From NCBI GenBank assembly GCA_016861165.1, contig BOKV01000005.1, forward strand, positions 1 to 64,000: 64,000 nucleotides of DNA. The letters are read 5' to 3'. The notes under the pieces were generated by a model that was given only the letters and a program-made list of their open reading frames with translations, did not search any database and was not told the origin of the DNA. How positions within the stretch are numbered: the stretch's first letter is position 1; every line of letters starts with the position of its first letter. This document shows, in pieces, positions 54,661 through 64,000 of this stretch. The stretch comes from Alphaproteobacteria bacterium. GTDB taxonomy: Bacteria; Pseudomonadota; Alphaproteobacteria; Rhizobiales; Rhizobiaceae. Both the position numbers and the translations under genes were made by a program.

Positions 54661-55524
54661 CTACTCCGCCCGGTTGATCGGCCGGTTCTGTGTCCAGTCG
54701 AAGGTGCCGAGGTCGCGTTCGGCGACCGCCTGCCTCCAGCCGACCGCCTCGGCCCGCCGCTTGAAGTTGAGCCCTTCCGGCGAATGGCGGGTGATGCCGT
54801 CGAACAGCGTGGCGATCATCTGCGTGTTGGCCATCCCCATCGCCTCGATCGCCTGGTTGATCATCAGCTTCTGCATCATCAGCTGGTTCTGCGGCACGCC
54901 GGCCATGCGCTCGGCCAGCCGCTCGACGCGCTCGTCGAGTTGCGTCGCCGGCACCGCATCGAGGACCAGGCCCATCGCGCTCGCCTCCCGGCCGCTGATC
55001 CTGTCGCCGGTGAGCAGCATGCGCTTGGCCTTCTCCGGCCCGAGCCGGTAGACCCACATCGCCGTGGTCGGGCAGCCCCACACCCGCGCCGGCATGTAGC
55101 CGATCTGCGCATCCTCGGCCATCACCACCAGGTCGCAGCACAGCGCGATGTCGCTGCCGCCGGCCACCGCGAAGCCGTGCACCTTGGCGATCACCGGCTT
55201 GTAGGAACGCCACAGGCTCATGAACAGGTCGGTGTTGCGCTTCATGAACCTGTAGTCGCGCATCGGGTCCCATGGCATGTCCTGTGTCGCCTGGCCGTTG
55301 CCGTTGGCCTCGGCGTAGTAGGTCAGATCGTAGCCGGCGCAGAACGCCCTGCCGCGGCCGGCCAGCACGATCACATGCACGGCTTCATCGTCATTGGCCG
55401 CCTGCACGGCCCGGGCCAGATCGCCCGGCATTGCGTCGTTGATGGCGTTCATCACCTCGGGGCGGTCGAGCGTGATGCGTCCGATCCTGCCATCCCGCTC
55501 ATAAGTCACCGTCGGTTTCGTCAT
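54661..55524 (-). CDS. Enoyl-CoA hydratase/isomerase family protein
   Basis: 287 residues. The crotonase fold is recognised from 'RIGRITLDRPEVMNAINDAM', 'GRAFCAGYDLTYYAEANG', and KVHGFAVAGGSDIALCCDLV. A typical active-site Glu pair is not obvious, so it may be a hydratase or isomerase paralogue. It is divergent from the Aat-like gene, with a dyad between. Confidence 0.87.
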   Translation of the reverse strand: MTKPTVTYERDGRIGRITLDRPEVMNAINDAMPGDLARAVQAANDDEAVHVIVLAGRGRAFCAGYDLTYYAEANGNGQATQDMPWDPMRDYRFMKRNTDLFMSLWRSYKPVIAKVHGFAVAGGSDIALCCDLVVMAEDAQIGYMPARVWGCPTTAMWVYRLGPEKAKRMLLTGDRISGREASAMGLVLDAVPATQLDERVERLAERMAGVPQNQLMMQKLMINQAIEAMGMANTQMIATLFDGITRHSPEGLNFKRRAEAVGWRQAVAERDLGTFDWTQNRPINRAE

Positions 55525-55580
55525 CGCTTCTCCTCCGTTGACACGGCAAACGCGCCGACCTGTCCCCTGAGCCTATTACC

Positions 55581-55594
55581 ATTGGCTAACCAAT
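55581..55594. promoter_or_regulatory. ATTGG-CTAA-CCAAT dyad
   Basis: A 14-bp dyad with 5-bp arms in the divergent gap of the enoyl-CoA hydratase and Aat-like genes. It may be an operator for either. Support is by position only. Confidence 0.3.
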
Positions 55595-55661
55595 TCCCTT
55601 GGCCGAATCTTCAGCACGACCTGCCATGCTGGCGCTCTCGATCGTGGAGGGCCGCCCCGAA

Positions 55662-56681
55662 ATGCCGAATATTCAAACCGTCAACGAGGGCTGGTCGCCG
55701 GCCGACTGGGTTCACCAGCACGTCGCGGCCACCGCCTACGCCCTGCGGCCGAAGCGGCTCGCGGGCCTGCCGGGCGTGCTGCGCGCCGTCGCCGCCTTCC
55801 ATCTGACGCCCGCCGACCTGCGCGTGCGCGTGCCCGATCCGCGCCGCACCCTCGCCGCGCTCGACGGCTTTGCCGGCATCTGCCCCGATCTCGCCCCGGA
55901 CACGCTGATGGCCGGATACCGCTCCGGCCTCTACCAGGCATCGCATGCCGGCCCCTACAAATGGTGGTCGCCGACGCGGCGCATGGTGCTGTTCCTCGAC
56001 GAACTGCATCTTGAGAAGAACCTGCGCCGCAAGCTGCGCCAGGGCCGCTTCCGCGTCACCTTCGATTCCGCCTTCGAGGCCGTCGTCCAGCATTGCGCCG
56101 GGCCGCGCCGGCAGCGCCGGGTCCATCTGACCTGGCTGCTGCCGCCGGTGATCGAGGCCTATGCCGCCCTGCACCGGCTGGGCCATGCCCACTCGGTGGA
56201 GGTGTGGGACGAGGAAGGCCGCCTCGCCGGCGGCCTGTTCGGCGTGAGCTGGGGCCGCCTGTTCACGACCGAATCGCAATTCGCGCTCGACCGCGACGCT
56301 TCCAAGATCGCCTTCGCCATCCTCAACCGCCATCTCCAGGCCTGGGGCTACGTCCTCAACGACGTCCACAACTGGTCGGCCCATCTGGAGCGTCTGGGTT
56401 GCGCGTTGATTCCCCGTGACGATTTCCTCTCCATCGTCGAAGCGTTCGGTCGGGACCCGTCTCCGCAGACGGACTGGACACCGGTCGACCGGCTCTGCGC
56501 CGGCGACTGGGAGCCGGCAGCGGAGGCCGGCTGGACGCGGCACGACGTCGTCAGCGCCGTCGCCGGCGCGCCGGCCGAGGCGCGCGACGAGGCCCGGTTC
56601 GCCGCCGATGCCAACGCCGATGCCAACGCCGGCGCCGATGACGCCGCGCACCGCGACGGGACCATGCCGTCGGCGGCCTGA
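55662..56681 (+). CDS. Divergent leucyl/phenylalanyl-tRNA-protein transferase (Aat) paralogue
   Basis: 339 residues. The fold is recognised from 'DTLMAGYRSGLY', WWSPTRRMVLFLDELHLEKN, FEAVVQHCAGPRRQR, YAALHRLGHAHSVEVWDEEG and TTESQFALDRDASKIAFAIL. The catalytic block is GYVLNDVHNWSAHLERLG. Against E. coli Aat, the Asp is kept but the catalytic Gln188 site is His, and ESMF is ESQF. There is also a long N-terminal extension and a C-terminal tail rich in Asp, Ala and Asn. It may act on another substrate. The ATG at 55662 follows GGAGGG at 10 bases. Confidence 0.8.
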   Translation: MPNIQTVNEGWSPADWVHQHVAATAYALRPKRLAGLPGVLRAVAAFHLTPADLRVRVPDPRRTLAALDGFAGICPDLAPDTLMAGYRSGLYQASHAGPYKWWSPTRRMVLFLDELHLEKNLRRKLRQGRFRVTFDSAFEAVVQHCAGPRRQRRVHLTWLLPPVIEAYAALHRLGHAHSVEVWDEEGRLAGGLFGVSWGRLFTTESQFALDRDASKIAFAILNRHLQAWGYVLNDVHNWSAHLERLGCALIPRDDFLSIVEAFGRDPSPQTDWTPVDRLCAGDWEPAAEAGWTRHDVVSAVAGAPAEARDEARFAADANADANAGADDAAHRDGTMPSAA

Positions 56682-56710
56682 GCCGGCACCGGCTGGGGGA
56701 TGATCCAACC

Positions 56711-57481
56711 ATGGCCCGCACGACGCTCGGTCAACCGCAAGCCCGTCCGCAGCCGGCGGCCCGGCTCGGGTCGGCGGCGAACGTCGCCGAGTCCGCCATA
56801 CCGGCGCTGCCGCTGGCGGCCGCCAAGCCGATCGTGGTCTGCGCAACCGCCACAGTGCTGCTGCTCGGCGTCGCGCGCGAACTCGTCATCGCGCGCATCG
56901 GCACAGGCACCTGGCTCAAGGACCTGCGGCCGATCAGCCTCGACAGCGAGCATTGCCTGGCCGCCTGGTACGAATCGTCGCTGATGCTGGCCGCCGCAGT
57001 GCTGCTGTTCGTGATCGGCTCCGGCGAGCGCCGCCGCCGCGACCGGCGCCACCACTGGCTCGCGCTGGCGCTGCTGTTCGTCGCGCTGTCGATCGACGAA
57101 TCGGTGAGCCTGCACGAGGTGCTGATCGAGCCGCTGCGCGGCGCGCTCGGCACTGGCGGCTTCCTCTATTTCGCCTGGGTCCTCCCGGGATCGCTGGTCG
57201 TGCTGGTCTGCGGCCTGGCCTTCGTGCCGTTCCTGCTGTCGCTGCCGCGGCCGCTAGCCGCGCGCATCGCCGCCGGCGGCGCATTGTTCGTCGGTGGAGC
57301 GCTCGGCATGGAACTTGTCGGCGGCTATCTCGTCGCCACGCAAGGTTGGCGGTCGACCGGCTACATCGCCGCGGCAATCGTCGAGGAAGGCCTGGAACTC
57401 ATCGGCCTCACCGTCTTCTTCAACGCCCTCGTCGACCACCTGCTCGCCGGCCGGCAATACCGGCTGCTCAGCGCAGGCTGA
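56711..57481 (+). CDS. Integral membrane protein of unknown function
   Basis: 256 residues. At least six hydrophobic segments are visible: PIVVCATATVLLLGVA, ESSLMLAAAVLLFVI, WLALALLFVALSI, FLYFAWVLPGSLVVLV, 'ARIAAGGALFVGGALGM', and a final one near LIGLTVFFNALV. Acidic residues occur near several of them (ESVSLHE, IVEEGLEL). No family named. Its end overlaps the PilZ gene on the other strand by 14 bp. Confidence 0.65.
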   Translation: MARTTLGQPQARPQPAARLGSAANVAESAIPALPLAAAKPIVVCATATVLLLGVARELVIARIGTGTWLKDLRPISLDSEHCLAAWYESSLMLAAAVLLFVIGSGERRRRDRRHHWLALALLFVALSIDESVSLHEVLIEPLRGALGTGGFLYFAWVLPGSLVVLVCGLAFVPFLLSLPRPLAARIAAGGALFVGGALGMELVGGYLVATQGWRSTGYIAAAIVEEGLELIGLTVFFNALVDHLLAGRQYRLLSAG

Positions 57482-57755
57482 GCCCCATCTCGGTCGATGT
57501 GCGCCAGACCACGCGGCCGGGCCGCATACGCTCGCTTCCCGTCATCGCGACCATGCAGTCGCGCGGGATGCCGACCGTGTCGCCGAGCCGCAGCCTGACC
57601 CCGGCCTCGCTGACGTCGCGCACCACCGCGTCGGCGACCGATTGGCCGCAATTGAAGACGAGCCGGGCACCCTTGAGCGCCCGCTGGCGCCGGGCGGCGC
57701 GCCGTTCGCCGGCGCGGCTGTCCCGTTCCGGGACATGCGTTGCATAGTGGGTCAT
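57468..57755 (-). CDS. PilZ-domain protein
   Basis: 95 residues. It has 'RAGERRAARRQRALKGARL' (R-x-x-x-R-type c-di-GMP motif region) and VVRDVSEAGVRLRLGD (D/NxSxxG motif). RVVWRTSTEMGLSLR ends it. PilZ proteins bind c-di-GMP and control motility or surface polysaccharide. A GGGAGG lies before the ATG. The gene converges on the membrane protein gene. Confidence 0.85.
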   Translation of the reverse strand: MTHYATHVPERDSRAGERRAARRQRALKGARLVFNCGQSVADAVVRDVSEAGVRLRLGDTVGIPRDCMVAMTGSERMRPGRVVWRTSTEMGLSLR

Positions 57756-57965
57756 GCTGGCCTCCCGCTTGCGGTCCGCGTTGCCTTTTCCGTCAGATTT
57801 GCAAGTGTCGTGCCACGGCGGCGCAACGGGTGCCCGCGGCATGCCCGCCGCTATCGACCGGTTGTCGGCGCGCGCGCGGCGCTGTTGCGTTGCCGCCGGC
57901 AGTTGTCCACAATGGCCAGCGGCGACGGCCGTCGTCGCCTTGTGCCTTTCTCTCGGGGGAATTTC

Positions 57966-58244
57966 ATGCTCACACCACTCCGCCTGGCCGCGCTGCCGCT
58001 GGCGCTCGCCCTGCTGCTTGCCGGCCAGGGCGCCGCGCATGCCTTCACCGCGCCCTTCGTGCTGCTCGACATGATGATCAAGCAGTCGACCAAGGAGGCA
58101 CTGGCGACACCCGGCCATGCCGAATGGTGCGCGCGCTCCCGGCCGGGCTACCGCCCGCAATGGAACAATTGGCGCACCCCCGACGGCCGCGTCACCTATT
58201 GCTCCTCGCCCTATTACACCGTGCCCTGGCAGCCCAAGCGCTAG
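57966..58244 (+). CDS. Secreted small protein of unknown function
   Basis: 92 residues. MLTPLRLAALPLALALLLAG is a signal peptide. The mature part has EWCARSRPGYRPQWNNWRTP and YCSSPYYTVPWQPKR. The two Cys and the W-C-A-R pattern recall BA14K-like small secreted proteins, but I do not claim it. TCGGGGGA precedes the ATG. Confidence 0.6.
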   Translation: MLTPLRLAALPLALALLLAGQGAAHAFTAPFVLLDMMIKQSTKEALATPGHAEWCARSRPGYRPQWNNWRTPDGRVTYCSSPYYTVPWQPKR

Positions 58245-58383
58245 CCAGAGGCGCCGCCACCACCGGAGCGCCCGGCGCATCGGCTGATCCGATTGCCCGA
58301 CGTCGCGGCCGGCCCGCCCGCCGCGGAGGAGCGCCACGGCCGCGGTCGAGCGGATGCTGCCCTTGGAAGCTGGCCGTGCGGGC

Positions 58384-58764
58384 CTGCTCGACGGCCCGCC
58401 AGATACTCACCAGCGCGCCGCGAGGAACGGATCGAGGCCGGACATTGAAGCGGCTGAAATCCCTGACATTGCGGGTGGCCACCGTCAGGCCATGGTGGAT
58501 TGCCGTTGCCGCTACCAGCGCGTCGACCAGCAGGTCCGATCGGCCGTGGGCGACCAGCTTCCCCCACAGGCGCAAGACCGCGCCGCCGGCCTCCACGACC
58601 TGGGCTGTGTCGAGCATGGCATCCAGCCAGGCAGAGATTTCCCGGGCCTTGGCCGGGTTCTGCGCCGAAATAGTCCAAGGCGAAACAAAGTCGCACTCGT
58701 AGTAGCCGTAGTGAAAGTCGCCAAGCGCACGACAACCCTCGGGCACTGGTGATGCCCGGCGCAA
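58384..58764 (-). pseudogene. Truncated VapC-like PIN-domain remnant
   Basis: The reading frame gives the C-terminal half of a VapC toxin: 'NPAKAREISAWLDAML', VLRLWGKLVAHGRSD, DALVAATAIHHGLTVATRNV then RDFSRF (core 58435-58668). The N-terminal half with the first Asp is missing, because the ilvC gene ends only about 50 bp upstream. The frame also reads on past the normal end. No intact antitoxin gene is near. I take it as a remnant. Confidence 0.65.
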
Positions 58765-58810
58765 TGCTCCAAGCGCCTTGAGGCGCTTCAGTTTTCGCTC
58801 TGTCGATTGC

Positions 58811-60545
<1,735 letters not shown>

Positions 60546-60552
60546 GATCTTT

Positions 60553-60573
60553 CGGTACCGTACCGTTCGGTAC
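60553..60573. promoter_or_regulatory. TetR operator-like dyads
   Basis: GTACCG-TT-CGGTAC (60560-60573) is a perfect 6-2-6 dyad. It overlaps a CGGTACCG palindrome (60553-60560). They lie 8-28 bp upstream of the TetR start. This is a strong candidate for autorepression. Confidence 0.6.
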
Positions 60574-60764
60574 TCGTCAAGCCACTCACCTGATGAGCTC
60601 TCAATGAGCCCAGGCCGACCCCGAATCGGCCGCCCATCGGGCGGGCCCGGCTCCGCGCCGGTGCGGGTGATAGCCCGCAACGCCGCGCCGTTGACGGCCA
60701 TGGCGGTGCCGCCTACCGTGCCGCTTCCCATTGCTGCCGGGGATGCGCCTCCAGGGATGCCGCG

Positions 60765-61745
60765 ATGACGATCGACACATCCGCCACGCTGGAGGTCAGG
60801 TATTCGCTGGGCCGCATGCTGGGCCTTGCCCTGCTCGGCGTGGTGATGACCGTCTTTTGCGCCGTCCTCGCCTTTCGCCTGATCGGCGGCGTCGCCGCTG
60901 GCAGTTTCTCGCAGTTTGCCGGCTTTGTCGGCCTCGCCTTCTTCGGCTTCTCAACCCTGTTGATCCTCTGGCGCCTGGCGCGCGGCCGCGGCGCCGTCGT
61001 CACCCTCACCCCGCAGGGCCTGCGCGACACCCGGCTTGCCGCCGATCTCATTCCGTGGACGTCTGTTGGCGCCATTTCGACCTGGTCGCCCGGCCCCGCC
61101 CGGGGGCCGGGCCTGGCGGCGCGGCTGTGGCGGCGCTGGGGCGGCACCGGCGTCCAGGGCCTCGGCGAGCAGCGCGCCATCGTGCTGGCGCTCGACCCGC
61201 GGGTCGAGGCCGGCCTCAACCTTGGCCGCATTGCCGGCTGGACGCGCGGTGCCAACCGCGCGCTCGGCGCCGACGGCCTGTGCGTCACCGCCGCCGGCCT
61301 CGAGATCGACCACGATCGGCTGCTGGCGGCGATCTCGGCCTTCCACCAAGCGGCGGTCACCGCGGATGAAGGCCTGGCGACGCTGTTTGCCCGCCACCGC
61401 GACGCGCCGGTCGGCGCCGCGCTCGAGGCCGTCGTCGACCGTCTGCGCGATGCCCCCCTGCTGCTGCCGCTCGCCGCCCCGGCCGGGGAGGCGGGCGACC
61501 TGCAGCTCCTGCTCGGCCACGACAATCGCGGCCAGAAATGGTGCTACCTCTATGCCGACGAGGCGACGGCGGCGCGCACGCTCGCCGCCGGCACGCCGCT
61601 CGCGCGGATGCGCTTTGGCGACATCGTCGAGATGGTGCTCGCCAATGGCATCGATGGTGGCCTGTCGATCCATGCCGCCGACCAGGACTACCTCATTCCG
61701 GGCGAGCTGTTTGACCGCCTGCGCTCGGCGCTGGCCACCGCCTGA
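60765..61745 (+). CDS. STM3941-family protein with SseB-like C-terminus
   Basis: 326 residues. Two hydrophobic segments (about 18-73) are followed by a PH-like STM3941 domain (LIPWTSVGAISTW ... AIVLALDPRVEAGLNLGRIA, GADGLCVTAAGLEI). The C-terminal part (about 205-326) looks like an SseB N-terminal-type domain: ALEAVVDRLRDAPLLLPLAA, GDLQLLLGHDNRGQKWCYLY. I infer a two-domain fusion. Function unknown. Confidence 0.7.
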   Translation: MTIDTSATLEVRYSLGRMLGLALLGVVMTVFCAVLAFRLIGGVAAGSFSQFAGFVGLAFFGFSTLLILWRLARGRGAVVTLTPQGLRDTRLAADLIPWTSVGAISTWSPGPARGPGLAARLWRRWGGTGVQGLGEQRAIVLALDPRVEAGLNLGRIAGWTRGANRALGADGLCVTAAGLEIDHDRLLAAISAFHQAAVTADEGLATLFARHRDAPVGAALEAVVDRLRDAPLLLPLAAPAGEAGDLQLLLGHDNRGQKWCYLYADEATAARTLAAGTPLARMRFGDIVEMVLANGIDGGLSIHAADQDYLIPGELFDRLRSALATA

Positions 61746-61850
61746 GCCTGCCGCGCGCGGCGCCCCGTGCCGGCCGCGCAAATCCCGTTTCGCCGCGCGG
61801 GCCGCACCGGCTATAGCTTGGCTGGCCAACGACAACCGGAGCCTCCGCCC

Positions 61851-63080
<1,230 letters not shown>

Positions 63081-63093
63081 CCGGCGCAGCGGC

Positions 63094-63507
63094 TCAGGCG
63101 CTGGCGTCGAAGCGGTTGCGCGCCGCCTGCACCGCCGCGAAATTGGAATCCGCCCAGGCGAACAGGTGCTGCAGGGCGCCGAACATCGACCGGCCCATGT
63201 CGGTCAGGCTGTACTCGACGCTGGGCGGCTTGGTCGGGAAAACCTCGCGATGGACATAGCCGTCGCGCTGCAGGTCGCGCAGCGTCTGCGTCAGCATGCG
63301 CTGCGAGATGTCGGGCACCAGCCGGCGCAGTTCGCCGAACCGGTAGGGCCGCTCGGCCAGCGCCATCATGAGCAGCGCGCTCCATTTGCCCGAGATGTTC
63401 TGCACGACATTGCGGATCGGACAGTTGGCAAGCTCGCCGCCAGCAGCGCCCGTCGCGCGGTAGATTTCAAGCTTGGTGCGGAAGTCGCTGATGCGGCCGT
63501 CCATCAT
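63094..63507 (-). CDS. HxlR-family winged-helix regulator
   Basis: 137 residues. LANCPIRNVVQNISGKWSAL has the conserved N-terminal Cys (about residue 29) of HxlR regulators such as QorR and YodB, which senses quinones or electrophiles. The wHTH is DISQRMLTQTLRDLQRDGYV, then 'PPSVEYSLTDMGRSM'. It is divergent from the qorB-like gene, as in E. coli ytfH/qorB. Confidence 0.88.
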   Translation of the reverse strand: MMDGRISDFRTKLEIYRATGAAGGELANCPIRNVVQNISGKWSALLMMALAERPYRFGELRRLVPDISQRMLTQTLRDLQRDGYVHREVFPTKPPSVEYSLTDMGRSMFGALQHLFAWADSNFAAVQAARNRFDASA

Positions 63508-63623
63508 GTGGTTCCTTTCGCGTAACCAGCAGCGGCGAAACTGCCTTCTTTACGCTGCCTGGTCAATTCATATTTTAGCGCTGGTCTCTAAACGAGAGTT
63601 CCAACCAGCGGAGAACTGCACTT

Positions 63624-64000
63624 ATGCCTGAAACCATCCTTGTCACCGGCGCCTCCGGCAAGCTCGGCCGCCTTGTCCTCGACGAATTGCTGAACCGGCC
63701 AAACGTCGCTCCCGCCTCCATCATCGCCGTCAGCCGCGATCCCGCCAGGCTCGCCGACTATGCGAAGATCGGCGTCGTCACCCGTCGCGGCGATTTCGAC
63801 GATCCGGCCTCGCTCGACCGGGCCTTTGCCGGCGCCGACCGGCTGCTTATCATCTCCACCGACGCGCTCGACCGGCCCGGCCGACGGCTCGAGCAGCACA
63901 AGGCGGCGGTCGCCGCGGCAAGCAAGGCCGGTGTCAAGCGCATCTGCTACACCTCGATGCCGAACCCGGACAAATCCGTCGTCACATTCGCCCCCGACCA
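63624..64000 (+). CDS. QorB-like NAD(P)H:quinone oxidoreductase, N-terminal part
   Basis: 125 codons from ATG 63624 to the window edge. It has ETILVTGASGKLGRLVLDEL (NAD(P)-binding motif), RGDFDDPASLDRAFAGADRL, and CYTSMPNPDKS near the end. This is the NmrA/QorB family, reductase of quinones. The gene is cut by the right edge. A TTTAG-N9-CTAAA dyad in the 116-bp divergent gap may be the HxlR operator. Confidence 0.88.
   Translation, partial: MPETILVTGASGKLGRLVLDELLNRPNVAPASIIAVSRDPARLADYAKIGVVTRRGDFDDPASLDRAFAGADRLLIISTDALDRPGRRLEQHKAAVAAASKAGVKRICYTSMPNPDKSVVTFAPD

Overview
The window is about 64 kb of GC-rich DNA, densely packed with genes on both strands. It looks like the chromosome of an alphaproteobacterium of the order Hyphomicrobiales (Mesorhizobium/Phyllobacteriaceae-like). 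The reasons are the protein families present (DUF1127, DUF1194, DUF995, GlxA-type AraC regulators of betaine metabolism, STM3941 family), a perfect CtrA-type box, and palindromic intergenic repeats of rhizobial style. I found no rRNA or tRNA gene, no CRISPR array and no transposase.

The left third (1-19.8 kb) is dominated by a split corrinoid methyl-transfer pathway. An MttB-superfamily methyltransferase runs off the left edge. A corrinoid protein, a DUF1638 protein and a HAD hydrolase follow divergently. At 14.2-19.8 kb lie a small 'virulence factor' family protein, an MTHFR C-terminal cysteine-rich protein, a methylenetetrahydrofolate reductase, a methyltetrahydrofolate:corrinoid methyltransferase and a [2Fe-2S] ASKHA reductive activator. 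Together they would move a methyl group from a quaternary or tertiary amine to tetrahydrofolate and oxidise it to methylene-THF. Between the two halves sit two toxin-antitoxin pairs, a decayed DUF4926 gene, two paralogous exported caspase-like proteins with a third secreted protein between them, a patatin-like lipoprotein, two MaoC proteins, and a Usp/CPA2 antiporter pair.

The middle (20-38 kb) has a divergent LysR/DUF1127 pair, a Tat-exported spermidine-dehydrogenase-like flavoprotein, a GT61 glycosyltransferase divergent from a GlxA-type regulator, two DUF1194 proteins, a phosphodiester-glycosidase-like protein, a P-type cation ATPase and a dimethylglycine/sarcosine-dehydrogenase-like GcvT-fused flavoprotein. 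It ends in an AT-richer stretch (34.0-37.9 kb) holding a LuxR-type regulator, three DUF995-like secreted proteins (one frameshifted) and a GH10 xylanase-like enzyme.

The right part (38-64 kb) carries a hemerythrin protein and a VapC/Phd pair. A dipeptide-type ABC transporter follows, whose double ATPase has a fused helix-hairpin-helix tail. It is divergent from a Rieske oxygenase, beside a second GlxA regulator. Further right are metabolic genes (GST, hydrolase, metY-like, NUDIX, nuclease, enoyl-CoA hydratase), a divergent Aat paralogue, PilZ, ilvC with a TetR regulator, an STM3941/SseB-like protein, pepT, and a divergent HxlR/qorB-like pair cut by the right edge.

The betaine-type genes (MttB system, GcvT-fused flavoprotein, Rieske oxygenase, two GlxA regulators, ABC transporter) suggest that the organism uses methylated amines as carbon and nitrogen sources and as methyl donors. 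The actual substrates cannot be read from the sequence.
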